NCBI GenBank assembly: GCA_019637435.1
Contig: JAHBVO010000001.1
Coordinates: 186,001 to 250,000, forward strand
Direction of reading: 5' to 3'
DNA from: Candidatus Obscuribacterales bacterium
GTDB lineage: Bacteria; Cyanobacteriota; Vampirovibrionia; Obscuribacterales; Obscuribacteraceae
DNA length: 64,000 nucleotides
Both the position numbers and the translations under genes were made by a program. Below, piece after piece: positions 1-7,902 of this stretch (positions are counted from its first letter, which is position 1; the number at the start of each line of letters is the position of its first letter). Below the pieces are notes generated by a model. It saw only the letters and a program-made list of their open reading frames with translations. It did no database searches and had not been told where the DNA came from.

Positions 1-698
1 TCCAGGCTTTGAAGTTCTTCGTTAAGCGCGATGCGAATTGCCTGAAACGTACGCGTGGCTGGGTGTTTCGAAAATCCACCTTTTTCTCCGCGCCCCTTCT
101 GTTTCTGAAATTTTCTCAATGTACTGGCGACTAAATCAGATAATTGCCGTGTTGTTTTTATTGGACGCTGCCGCACGATCGCGCGCGCGATTTGCCTTCC
201 GAAGCGCTCCTCGCCGTATCGAAATATGATGTCAGCAAGTTCATTCTCGCTCAATGAATTGAGCAACTCTTCAGCCGTCATACCGCGCGATTGATCCATT
301 CTCATATCGAGTGGTCCGTCGTTCATGAAACTAAAGCCCCTGTGGGGTTCGTCGAGCTGCATCGAAGACACGCCCAGGTCTGCCAGTATGCCACCGTCTA
401 TGGTGTGTATATTCAAAGTGGCGAGTTCTTCTTTCATTCGGCTATAGTTTGAATGAATGAGTTTTACGTTATCCGGTACCAGACCTCGTAATCGTCCGAG
501 GGCGTCGATGTCGCGGTCGATACCATATACAGTGCTGGTTGAGCCGGCACCGTGGGCGATGCTCAATAGATGTCCACCGGCGCCGGCCGTGGCATCAACG
601 TATGTTTTACCTTCTTTTAGATTGAGCAGGTCCATGCTCTCTTTGAGCATGACTGGTATATGCGGAGGTGGTAGTTCCTGTTCGTTACTGTCGTTCAT
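1..698 (-). CDS. rsmH: 16S rRNA (cytosine-1402-N4)-methyltransferase RsmH, C-terminus off the window
   Basis: RsmH (MraW) methylates N4 of C1402 in 16S rRNA using S-adenosylmethionine and tunes the ribosomal P site. Reading the minus strand from ATG at 698 gives 232 codons without a stop. They contain the family signatures in order: HIPVML near the start, the SAM-binding motif DATAGAGGH at about residue 37, GGILADLGVSSMQLD, RGFSFMNDGPLDMRMD, then FRYGEERFGRQIARAIV and HPATRTFQAIRIALNEEL. These are diagnostic, so the identity is secure although the last part (normally about 300 residues in total) lies beyond position 1. An AGGACAGA Shine-Dalgarno lies just upstream of the ATG. rsmH normally follows mraZ in the division and cell wall cluster. 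Here the upstream gene on the same strand is instead a zinc-ribbon membrane protein 180 bp away, while ftsQ lies about 2 kb away on the other strand, so the cluster looks dispersed. Confidence 0.95.
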   Translation of the reverse strand, partial: MNDSNEQELPPPHIPVMLKESMDLLNLKEGKTYVDATAGAGGHLLSIAHGAGSTSTVYGIDRDIDALGRLRGLVPDNVKLIHSNYSRMKEELATLNIHTIDGGILADLGVSSMQLDEPHRGFSFMNDGPLDMRMDQSRGMTAEELLNSLSENELADIIFRYGEERFGRQIARAIVRQRPIKTTRQLSDLVASTLRKFQKQKGRGEKGGFSKHPATRTFQAIRIALNEELQSL

Positions 699-878
699 TC
701 TGTCCTGATGGCTTCCTCGCTAACGGGTCAGTCTGTTTTTGTCGCGAGGTTTCGCCGCCACCCGTCGAGTGCAGCCGTAGCGGTATGTTGGAAGCATATC
801 TTGTTTGCATCTGTAAATGCCGAAAGGGAGCTGCCTGCTGCAACTCCCCTTAACGTAACTACTCAATTGAATGTTCTC

Positions 879-1361
879 TTATCGTGCCGCTCTACGCCTT
901 GATACGAAGTCGAAGTCCCAGCACATGAAGTAGATGGCTTGTATCGTCACGAGTCCTACGACAGCCGACAGGAGTGCGGGGCTGAGCCATTCCGGTCGTT
1001 CGGCCCAGATGTGCCCGTAATGGAACGCTCCGTTCAATGCCATAAGAGGAATCATAAACATGCAGACGATCGCAGCTAGCTGGCTCGCCGTAGCGGTCGT
1101 GCCTGCCCAGTGCCAGTGAAGACCATCCCACCAGTAGGTTGGGGCGATTTTGAAACCCATTCGGTTTGAAGGGTACAGGCAGCGACCGTTGCGCAGCGGA
1201 ACGAAGGAGCGCGAACAGCCATTACATTTCAGTGTTTCGGTCAATCCATACGTCTCCAGTACTCCGCAGTTGCAGCGGGGGCACGGGTAGCTCTGATTGA
1301 GTGCAATGACTTGCTGTCTGACGAGTTGTGATGTGTTATAGGAAGAATTGGAATTGAACAT
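879..1361 (-). CDS. Zinc-ribbon membrane protein, conserved hypothetical
   Basis: 160-residue protein of unknown function. The N-terminal third holds a four-cysteine zinc ribbon: CPRC at about residues 27-30, with a third cysteine at CGVLE, and CNGC at about residues 51-54, followed by SRSFVPLRNGR. A conserved aromatic patch YWWDGLHWHWAG follows, then two probable membrane segments (about 93-115 and 128-150) and an FDF...RRR tail. From memory, cyanobacteria encode a very similar single-copy zinc-ribbon membrane protein, which is one reason for the lineage guess. This could not be checked here. It is read in the same direction as rsmH, 180 bp upstream of it. The ATG at 1361 has only a weak GGCTGGAT ribosome site. 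Function: none assigned. Confidence 0.75.
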   Translation of the reverse strand: MFNSNSSYNTSQLVRQQVIALNQSYPCPRCNCGVLETYGLTETLKCNGCSRSFVPLRNGRCLYPSNRMGFKIAPTYWWDGLHWHWAGTTATASQLAAIVCMFMIPLMALNGAFHYGHIWAERPEWLSPALLSAVVGLVTIQAIYFMCWDFDFVSRRRAAR

Positions 1362-1707
1362 ATATCCAGCCTGATGAATGCGTGATATGCCTGATCCGAG
1401 CGAAAGCTATTCGCTGCGGGGGAGAATGTATGAATGCCGGAATATATCCTGGCAATTGATAGATACCCGGGTTTTATGCGCGTCCCTACAAGTCAAGAGG
1501 AATATTTAACAAATTTAATGCGACTGTTTCGAAAAAGCCGCAAATGCCCTGGTAGTTACCTTTGGTTTACAAGAGCAACATCTGCTCTCGGGAGGGTTTT
1601 GATGTATTGAAAGCATGTCCAAAGGAGCACTGTCGCCTTAGAGACTTTCAATTCTCTGACCATGTCAAGCTCAAGACGTTATAATCTCAAGGTTCTTTGG
1701 TTTCCTT
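1362..1707. other. Divergent intergenic region before dapF
   Basis: 346 bp between the divergently read zinc-ribbon gene and dapF. It is AT-richer than its neighbours and holds no credible open reading frame. A sigma70-like promoter for dapF lies at its right edge. I saw no convincing promoter for the leftward gene and no strong hairpin. Confidence 0.5.
1657..1685 (+). promoter_or_regulatory. Predicted sigma70-type promoter of dapF-ftsQ
   Basis: A perfect TATAAT at 1680-1685 is preceded, after 17 bp, by CTGACC at 1657-1662 (4 of 6 matches to TTGACA). Transcription would start near 1692, about 15-30 nt ahead of the candidate TTG starts of dapF. Predicted from sequence only. Confidence 0.5.
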
Positions 1708-2919
1708 TTGAGGCAGTTTCATTTGCGCGCTCTTCTCCCCTTCACCAAATATCACGGTCTGGGGAATGACTTCGTCCTCATCGACGCAAGAGAGCTGGTC
1801 TTCGACCCGGCTCTGGCTCCGCTACTCGCCAACTGGAAGACCGTCGTACAAGAGCTTGCTCCACGACTGTGCGACAGGCACCATGGTGTTGGTGCCGATG
1901 GAATCATACTTGCCATGCCTCTTTATGGTGGGACGGAAACCGAGTCATTCGAGTCGCAATTTAAAAACCGCGGTAAAAAATCAATCGGTGAATTTCCAGC
2001 TCGGCACAACTCGAATACTGCGACGGAAGCTAGCGGTGCTGCATTCCTTGCGACGGAGTATCGCAAGGCCGTCGCTTCTTTGACCGGCGACTATCCGCAA
2101 GTTGACTCGTGCGAATTGAGCTGGGTGTACACCAACTCCGACGGCAGCAACGCCGTCATGTGTGGAAATGGTTTGCGCTGTCTGGCTCTCTGGGCTCGTC
2201 TGAGAGGCGGCGTCGAGGACAAGGAATTCAAAATCGCTACTGCCAAAGGCGCAGTTGCTGTTCAAATCTCAAGTGACAAGCGCATTTGCGTAGACGTGGG
2301 TCAGCCGATTTTGGACGCCGATAGGATACCGGTCAGGCAACCGAACGCCTCCGCTTCCGGCTTGATAAAACTGGATCTGGCGATTGGGGGTGGGAATATT
2401 CCTATCATCGCCGTCGGGATGGGCAATCCGCATGGAGTAATCTTTGACGACTCCGTATGGAATGGCTGGGATAACGCTGTGCAATCGCCCGGCATGTCGG
2501 ACGAGAGATTGAGAGAGCCCGATCATTTAGAGGGTGTTTCCCGGCAGGAACTCGTGGCGATTGCTCAATTCGTTCAGAACAACCCAGCATTTCCGCAGGG
2601 TGTTAATGTCGAGTTCGTGCAAGTGGTATCACGTGACCTTGTTCGATGCTACGTCTACGAGCGCGGTTGCGGCTTTACTCTTGCTTGTGCGAGCGGCGCT
2701 GCTGCAGTCGTGGTTGCCGGTGTCCTTGCCAATCTCCTCGAGCGCACAACAACGGTACAGCTGCCTGGTGGCACGCTCGAGATCTCGTTCACTGAGCCGG
2801 ACGACCGAGTGCGCATTACCGGACCAGCGTCTGAGATTTTTTCGGGAGTATTCAAGCTGGAGCATTTGACCGGACTTGAGTTATGCTCTGATAGCAAGGC
2901 GGAGGCGAACTGCAAATAA
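1708..2919 (+). CDS. dapF: Diaminopimelate epimerase with a large insertion
   Basis: Converts LL- to meso-diaminopimelate for lysine and peptidoglycan synthesis, without a cofactor, using two cysteines. Both are visible: Cys152 in MCGNGLRC and Cys327 in ACASGAAA (the family norm is ACGTGA, so two positions vary). FTKYHGLGNDFVLID near the N-terminus, HHGVGADGI at about residue 58 and MGNPHGVIF also match. At 403 residues it is far longer than the usual 270-285. The excess is mainly about 65 residues at 72-137, inserted between the GADGI motif and the YTNSDGS strand, plus a second, smaller insertion before FPQGVNVEFV. The start is TTG 1708 or TTG 1723; both precede the conserved core and neither has a clear ribosome site. 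The stop codon overlaps the ftsQ start by one base, so the two are translationally linked. Confidence 0.93.
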   Translation: MRQFHLRALLPFTKYHGLGNDFVLIDARELVFDPALAPLLANWKTVVQELAPRLCDRHHGVGADGIILAMPLYGGTETESFESQFKNRGKKSIGEFPARHNSNTATEASGAAFLATEYRKAVASLTGDYPQVDSCELSWVYTNSDGSNAVMCGNGLRCLALWARLRGGVEDKEFKIATAKGAVAVQISSDKRICVDVGQPILDADRIPVRQPNASASGLIKLDLAIGGGNIPIIAVGMGNPHGVIFDDSVWNGWDNAVQSPGMSDERLREPDHLEGVSRQELVAIAQFVQNNPAFPQGVNVEFVQVVSRDLVRCYVYERGCGFTLACASGAAAVVVAGVLANLLERTTTVQLPGGTLEISFTEPDDRVRITGPASEIFSGVFKLEHLTGLELCSDSKAEANCK

Positions 2920-3833
2920 TGCTTCCAGTAGATCAGAGAAAAGATTGGATCAAGAGTCGCCGCAATAAGCGTAAAACCGCCCGCGGTGCACGCTTGCGTC
3001 GGCAAATCCTTCGCTTACTTCTGGTGATGACGGTGCTTGCGCTTGGTTATACTGGCTTTGCGTACCTGCCCTGGTCGGTGAGCGACGGTTCAAGTGAAAT
3101 CATCGTCAAAGGAAACCACTTCACGTCCAAGCAGCAAATTCGCGAGGCTCTGGTCGACGCGCTTTATACTCCCGTGTATGTAGTTGACCCGAAGAAGCAA
3201 GAGAAGAAAGTCGAAGCGCTGGAAACAATCAATAATGCTTTTGTCAGACGCTATGCATTTCCGCGTCCGCACGTCGTTGTAGAAGTGCTCGAGGAGCAAC
3301 CCTGGGCATCACTCGGAACAGATCCTGAGCAACCTACACATGCGGTGATTTCGGAAACCGGGCGCGTCATTCCTCTCAAAAAGTTTCCAAATGTGATGTC
3401 TCCGGCGCTCAAGATATACGCTGGCAGCAATTTGAAGATGACGCCGGCTGATGTGAAACAGTGGGCAACCTGGGTTACATTCATCGAGAGCCAGACCAAA
3501 CAACCGGTTGAATCGGTCGACATGCGAAAACCCTTCGACGTGATCGCTCACACTCCGACCTTGACTCTCAAGATTGGTATTCCGGATGCCGCTCTGACAC
3601 AGCGTCTTGGACGGCTTACTTCGATTCTGCCGACCCTTGCGCAGTACCAGGATACGCTCGAGTATGTTGACCTTTCGCTCGACAACAACATTCCCTTGAA
3701 GGTCTCTAAGAAGCTGGAAGGAAAGGCCGCCGCTGAGGCGAAAGCCGCAGCCCTGGCAAAGACTAAGGTGCTGATCAATCAGCAGCCCGTTATCCCTTCA
3801 ACTGCCACCACAAGCACGACGAATACATTGTAG
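2919..3833 (+). CDS. ftsQ: FtsQ/DivIB-like cell division protein
   Basis: 304-residue bitopic membrane protein. The first 28 residues are strongly basic (KSRRNKRK...) and cytoplasmic, followed by one membrane segment at about 30-52. Next is a POTRA-type domain beginning EIIVKGNHFTSKQQI, then a FtsQ-like beta domain (PHVVVEVLEEQPWA, and DVIAHTPTLTLKIG with LEYVDLSLDNNIPLKV near the end) and an Ala/Lys-rich C-terminal tail. FtsQ recruits FtsB/FtsL to the septum and works outside the membrane. The ATG overlaps the dapF stop (TAATG), and the promoter before dapF probably drives both. Sequence conservation in this family is low, so the call rests on architecture and on rsmH being nearby. A generic POTRA protein is the alternative. 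Confidence 0.75.
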   Translation: MLPVDQRKDWIKSRRNKRKTARGARLRRQILRLLLVMTVLALGYTGFAYLPWSVSDGSSEIIVKGNHFTSKQQIREALVDALYTPVYVVDPKKQEKKVEALETINNAFVRRYAFPRPHVVVEVLEEQPWASLGTDPEQPTHAVISETGRVIPLKKFPNVMSPALKIYAGSNLKMTPADVKQWATWVTFIESQTKQPVESVDMRKPFDVIAHTPTLTLKIGIPDAALTQRLGRLTSILPTLAQYQDTLEYVDLSLDNNIPLKVSKKLEGKAAAEAKAAALAKTKVLINQQPVIPSTATTSTTNTL

Positions 3834-3900
3834 TTCGTCCTTGAAGCGTTAAAACCTCTGAGAGTATCCGCCTCTGTTCTTGTGTTTGTAAGACTCAACA

Positions 3901-4281
3901 TCACGATTTAAACTGATGCGCTGTTTCAACCGGGTACTTGATGTTGTTTTTCTCGATTTTGGCGAAGGTAGATTTTGCCAGATCGATATTTAGAGCGTTC
4001 GCCATTGAGAGCAGGTAGAGGAAAACATCTGCCATCTCATCTGCGATCTCACCACGGAGCGTTTCGTCTGATTTCGCTCGTTCGCTCGCCTCTTCCGTAG
4101 TCATCCATTGGAACAGTTCGACTAGCTCGGCCGCTTCAATCGAAACACTTCCAGCCAGATTTTTCGGTGTATGAAAGCGCTGCCAATCCCGTTGGATAAC
4201 GAAGTCTTTCATTGCCTCTCGCAACTGCTCGACTGTCGTATTCTCGTCCGTTCTATTCGATTTCGAAGCTGATTGATCCAA
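3901..4281 (-). CDS. MazG-like nucleotide pyrophosphohydrolase (small, dCTPase/iMazG type)
   Basis: 126-residue all-helical NTP pyrophosphohydrolase. Members hydrolyse dCTP or modified dNTPs to the monophosphate and so clean the nucleotide pool. Visible family motifs are RDWQRFHTPKNLA, the metal-binding helix EAAELVELFQW, and the second acidic helix EIADEMADVFLYLL, which supply the EEXX(E/D) and EXXD ligands for magnesium. It starts at TTG 4281, with an AGGAG ribosome site at 4293-4297. It lies 48 bp downstream of full-length mazG on the same strand, so the two probably share a transcript. It belongs to a different subfamily from its neighbour and is not a duplicate. The 3' end faces ftsQ across 67 bp. 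Confidence 0.87.
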   Translation of the reverse strand: MDQSASKSNRTDENTTVEQLREAMKDFVIQRDWQRFHTPKNLAGSVSIEAAELVELFQWMTTEEASERAKSDETLRGEIADEMADVFLYLLSMANALNIDLAKSTFAKIEKNNIKYPVETAHQFKS

Positions 4282-4329
4282 TTATTTTCTCACTCCTGCA
4301 GTCACCATTTGTGATACCAGGTAGAAAAT

Positions 4330-5145
4330 CTACTTCTTTCCGGACACTTCCTTTTTGGCTTCAAGCCAAAGTTCTTCAAGTTCGTCTGTCGTAAGATCTT
4401 TTAGCGGAGCGGTGCTTAGTTTTTCTACTGTGCGGAAGCGATCTTTGAACTTTTCGATTGCCAGTAATAAAGACCCTTCCGGGTCAACCGCGTGCCAACG
4501 TGCAACGTTTACCATGCAGAAGAGCACATCGCCGAATTCTAGCTCGACTTCTCGTTTTGCCTGCACATGTTTTTCCGGATGATCCATCTCCGGGTTGGAG
4601 ATAGCTTCCCGCAATTCCTCTAGCTCGCTGTCGAGTTGTTTCCAGACGTCGCCTTCGGTTTTCCATTCAAAACCTTGACTTACCGCCTTCTCTGAAACCT
4701 TCAGCGCTTGCAGAAGTGCCGGTAAGACCTTTGAGATGCCGTCCATTGATGACTGGTCAGGGTTTTTCTTTTTACGCTCTGCGTCCTTGATTTCTTCCCA
4801 CTGGGTTTTCACCGCACCTGCAGAATCAACTGTTTTGTCACCAAAAACATGCGGATGTCTTTCAATCATTTTTTCATTGATACCGCGCGCGACATCCTCG
4901 ATGTCAAAATTACCGGCGTCCTTGGCAACTTGCGCATTAAGCACGATTTGAAGCAACAGATCGCCGAGTTCTTCGCACATCTTTTTGCTGTCGCCTGAAT
5001 GGATGGCTTCGAGGACTTCGTAAGTTTCTTCCAGCAGGTAGCGAGCTAAAGTGTCGTGGGTCTGCTCTCTGTCCCAGGGACATCCATCCGGGGCACGCAG
5101 ACGCGCGATGGTTTTAACGAATTGCTCAAGTTGAGATTCCGGCAC
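4330..5145 (-). CDS. mazG: Nucleoside triphosphate pyrophosphohydrolase MazG
   Basis: 271 residues, the usual length of the two-domain MazG. The N-terminal half carries the diagnostic LRAPDGCPWDREQTHDTL and LLEETYEVLEAI, then the second acidic motif CEELGDLLLQIV. The second MazG domain has ELEFGDVLFCMVNVARW near residue 210. MazG hydrolyses all NTPs and dNTPs to monophosphates, removing aberrant nucleotides and, in E. coli, lowering ppGpp. The start is GTG 5145, directly before the conserved PESQLEQF helix. It is the first gene of a two-gene leftward unit with the small MazG-like protein and is divergent from ugd. Confidence 0.95.
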   Translation of the reverse strand: MPESQLEQFVKTIARLRAPDGCPWDREQTHDTLARYLLEETYEVLEAIHSGDSKKMCEELGDLLLQIVLNAQVAKDAGNFDIEDVARGINEKMIERHPHVFGDKTVDSAGAVKTQWEEIKDAERKKKNPDQSSMDGISKVLPALLQALKVSEKAVSQGFEWKTEGDVWKQLDSELEELREAISNPEMDHPEKHVQAKREVELEFGDVLFCMVNVARWHAVDPEGSLLLAIEKFKDRFRTVEKLSTAPLKDLTTDELEELWLEAKKEVSGKK

Positions 5146-5491
5146 GATATTTTTCTCGAAACGAAGTACGCGAAAGCCTAGTGTACCGCACCTCCAGTTG
5201 CTGCCTGCTTGGCATCAATGCGTCTCAAACAGACGCAGAAATCGTCTGGCGCCAGAACTGAGGCGGCTTGACGGGTAGGACGGCTCTGGATAATTAACAA
5301 AAAACGTCGCTTCACAACCGCGCGAAAGCCGCAATAATGCCCTGTCAAGGATAGTCCTCTGCTATGGATAAGGGCTAACATATACTTGTTTCTATACATT
5401 GAGACAGGCTTGTACTTATATTTGAGGGAAACCGGCTTCGTCTGGTAATCTCGACTATATCAGGCTAGCAAGAAACCCGGAGTTTTGACGC
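5146..5491. other. mazG-ugd divergent intergenic region
   Basis: 346 bp without a convincing gene. A 73-codon leftward frame inside it has no family features. It contains overlapping inverted repeats at 5220-5256. On the ugd side there is a weak candidate promoter, TTGAGG at 5422-5427 and TAATCT at 5446-5451 with an 18 bp spacer. A GATAAT at 5289-5294 lies 15 bp after a TTGACG at 5268. None of these promoters is strong enough to be asserted. Confidence 0.4.
5220..5256. repeat. Overlapping inverted repeats in the mazG/ugd leader
   Basis: GCGTCT at 5220-5225 can pair with AGACGC at 5231-5236 (6 bp, 5 nt loop). The AGACG of that arm can instead pair with CGTCT at 5243-5247. A perfect 12 bp palindrome, TCTGGCGCCAGA, covers 5245-5256. 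The first two pairings exclude each other, as in attenuators, but the arms are short and a protein-binding site is equally possible. Confidence 0.4.
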
Positions 5492-6886
5492 GTGGATATT
5501 TGTGTAGTTGGAGCTGGTTACGTAGGGCTTGTTACCAGTGCTTGCTTAGCCCACTTTGGCAATCAGGTCGTTGCTGTCGAAGCGAACGCAACCAAGCTTG
5601 AGAGCTTGAACAAGGGTGTCATGCCATTTTTTGAACCTGGCATGGAAGAGTTTGTTAAAAACTGCCTTGCTAAAGGAACCCTTAGATTCACTGCTAATCT
5701 TGAAGAAGGCGTCAAAAGCTCCGAAGTAATTTTCATATGCGTAGGCACACCACCCTTGCCGAACGGAGATTCTGACCTGTCGCAGGTCATGAGCGTCGCG
5801 CGAGGAATCGGGGGCGCGCTGGATAATAAGCGCAAACGCATCATAGTCAATAAATCCACAGTTCCAGTCGGTTCAGGCAACTGGGTCGAGATGCTGGTCA
5901 ATCAGGGCGTTCAATCGGTCCAGCCGGTACCGGCTCGCAGCGCTCGTCCTGAAGCACCGTCATTTTCGGTGGTCAGCAATCCTGAGTTTTTGCGTGAAGG
6001 AAGTGCTCTCGACGACTCGTTCTATCCGGACCGCATCGTTGTGGGCAGCACGGATGAGTCCGCGATTGATTCGATGCGCAAACTCTACAATCCGATTCTG
6101 ACTCAAGATTTTGAATCGCCCGAGTGGTGCTCGCCGCGTCCGAAAGGTTTCGATCATGTGCCGTTCGTTCTCACCGACTTGGCCTCGGCTGAGCTGATCA
6201 AATATTCGGCGAACGCGTTTCTCGCTATGAAGATCAGTTTCGCCAATGAAATCTCCGGGTTGTGCGAAAAAGTTGGCGCTGATATCAAACAAGTTACTCG
6301 CGGGATCGGGCTTGACCAGCGCATCGGCTCGCCGTTTTTAAACGCCGGTGTCGGTTGGGGCGGCAGTTGTTTCGGTAAGGATATTTTGGCGTTGATGCAA
6401 GTCGCGCGCGAGTATCACTACCCGACCCATCTACTGGAAGCCACTATCAAAGTTAATGAACATCAGCGCATGATCGTCATTCAAAAACTTCAAGACGAAC
6501 TCAAGATCATAAAAGGTCGCACCGTAGGTTTGATGGGATTATCTTTCAAGCCCAATACCGATGATTTGCGTGATGCCCCAAGCTTAACAATCGCACGCCA
6601 GCTTACAAAAATGGGCGTGCACGTCAAGGCGTATGACCCTGTCGCAATGGAAGAATGCAAACGTCAGCATCCCGATCTCGACATCTCTTATGCCACCGAC
6701 CTTGTCGACCTTGCCACCGATAGTGATGCGCTGGTGCTCGTCACAGAGTGGGATGAATTCAAACGCGCAAATTGGCGTGAAGTATCGCGCGTGATGCGAT
6801 GGCCGTTGGTTGTCGACGGCCGAAACGTTCTGCAAGAAGAGGAGATCTCCTCGCACGGCATGACTTATCGGGGGGTTGGACGTTGA
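5492..6886 (+). CDS. ugd: UDP-glucose 6-dehydrogenase
   Basis: Oxidises UDP-glucose twice with NAD+ to UDP-glucuronate, the precursor of acidic and pentose sugars in surface polysaccharides. The 464 residues contain the N-terminal Rossmann motif [17 protein letters not shown], the [14 protein letters not shown] loop, [28 protein letters not shown], the catalytic Cys293 in WGGSCFGKD, and the C-terminal UDP-binding Rossmann domain [16 protein letters not shown]. The family usually has SCFPKD at the nucleophile; Gly replaces Pro here. It starts at GTG 5492. Its stop overlaps the start of the next gene by four bases, and the two enzymes act in sequence. Confidence 0.96.
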   Translation: MDICVVGAGYVGLVTSACLAHFGNQVVAVEANATKLESLNKGVMPFFEPGMEEFVKNCLAKGTLRFTANLEEGVKSSEVIFICVGTPPLPNGDSDLSQVMSVARGIGGALDNKRKRIIVNKSTVPVGSGNWVEMLVNQGVQSVQPVPARSARPEAPSFSVVSNPEFLREGSALDDSFYPDRIVVGSTDESAIDSMRKLYNPILTQDFESPEWCSPRPKGFDHVPFVLTDLASAELIKYSANAFLAMKISFANEISGLCEKVGADIKQVTRGIGLDQRIGSPFLNAGVGWGGSCFGKDILALMQVAREYHYPTHLLEATIKVNEHQRMIVIQKLQDELKIIKGRTVGLMGLSFKPNTDDLRDAPSLTIARQLTKMGVHVKAYDPVAMEECKRQHPDLDISYATDLVDLATDSDALVLVTEWDEFKRANWREVSRVMRWPLVVDGRNVLQEEEISSHGMTYRGVGR

Positions 6887-7830
6887 GAATTTTAGTTACC
6901 GGCGCGGCTGGTTTCATCGGTTCCCATCTAGTGGATCGACTTATGTCCGAAGGCAATTATGTGATTGCGATGGATAACCTGATCACCGGAAAATTCGAGA
7001 ACATTCAGCAACACACGAGCAATAGCAAGTTTGAATTCATTCACCACGATGTGTCGAACTATATTTACGTGAAAGGCGATATCGACTTTGTCGTCCACCT
7101 TGCCTCGCCAGCGTCACCAGTCGATTATCTGGAATTGCCGATTCAAACATTGAAGGTCAATTCGTTAGGCACTCATAACACACTCGGACTGGCGGCGACT
7201 AAAAACGCAAAGTATCTGCTTGCCAGTACTAGTGAAGTCTACGGGGATCCCGAGGTTCATCCGCAAACCGAAGCTTACTGGGGCAACGTTAACCCGATCG
7301 GTCCGCGCGGTGTATATGATGAAGCTAAGCGCTTTGCCGAGGCAATCACGATGGCGTATCATAAAATGCACGGTCTTGATACGCGCATCATTCGTATCTT
7401 CAACTGCTACGGTCCTCGATTGCGCCTTGACGATGGCAGAGTGATTTCCAACTTCATACGGCAGGCGCTGGAGAAAGAACCACTCACCGTATATGGTGAC
7501 GGTTCTCAAACGCGCAGTTTCCAGTACGTTTCCGATCTGGTAGATGGAATCGTTCGCACGATGAACTCCGACTGTCACCAGCCCATTAACCTCGGAAATC
7601 CGCAGGAAAAAACGGTTTCAGAGATCGCGAAAATAATCAAAGAGCTAACCAAAACTCGCAGTGAAATCGTCTTCAAAGAACTCCCGATCGATGATCCTCG
7701 CCGTCGCCTTCCTGATATAACTAGAGCCAGAGAAGTGCTTGGATGGAATCCCCAAACCGAACTACTGGATGGTTTGAAGCAAACTATCGCATGGTTCGAG
7801 ACCCAAGTTCCCACTGTTGGTGCGAAGTAA
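6883..7830 (+). CDS. UDP-glucuronate decarboxylase (UDP-xylose synthase), SDR family
   Basis: 315-residue extended SDR enzyme predicted to decarboxylate UDP-glucuronate to UDP-xylose using bound NAD+. It shows the Rossmann motif [10 protein letters not shown] at residues 6-15, [15 protein letters not shown], the catalytic Tyr145 and Lys149 in YDEAK, and the UXS hallmark [19 protein letters not shown]. The reading frame stays open upstream to 6799, but those codons overlap ugd and lack homology. The start is TTG 6883, where TTGA overlaps the ugd stop, placing the NAD motif at the normal distance from the N-terminus. Coupling with ugd gives the two-step route from UDP-glucose to UDP-xylose. Another NAD-dependent sugar epimerase is less likely given the SQTRSFQYV motif. 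Confidence 0.92.
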   Translation: MRILVTGAAGFIGSHLVDRLMSEGNYVIAMDNLITGKFENIQQHTSNSKFEFIHHDVSNYIYVKGDIDFVVHLASPASPVDYLELPIQTLKVNSLGTHNTLGLAATKNAKYLLASTSEVYGDPEVHPQTEAYWGNVNPIGPRGVYDEAKRFAEAITMAYHKMHGLDTRIIRIFNCYGPRLRLDDGRVISNFIRQALEKEPLTVYGDGSQTRSFQYVSDLVDGIVRTMNSDCHQPINLGNPQEKTVSEIAKIIKELTKTRSEIVFKELPIDDPRRRLPDITRAREVLGWNPQTELLDGLKQTIAWFETQVPTVGAK

Positions 7831-7902
7831 GGCAACTCTACATGACCGCAAGTTTGCCTCTTCGAGATGAGTGCTTTATGCGCATTTGTTGAGGAAATTT
7901 CG

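Noticed and set aside
5178..5399. 73-codon leftward open frame between mazG and ugd
   Set aside because: No signal, domain or ribosome site, and it covers inverted repeats and possible promoters.
6799..6882. N-terminal extension of the UDP-xylose synthase
   Set aside because: These codons lie within ugd in another frame, and the NAD-binding motif is at the usual place when translation starts at TTG 6883.
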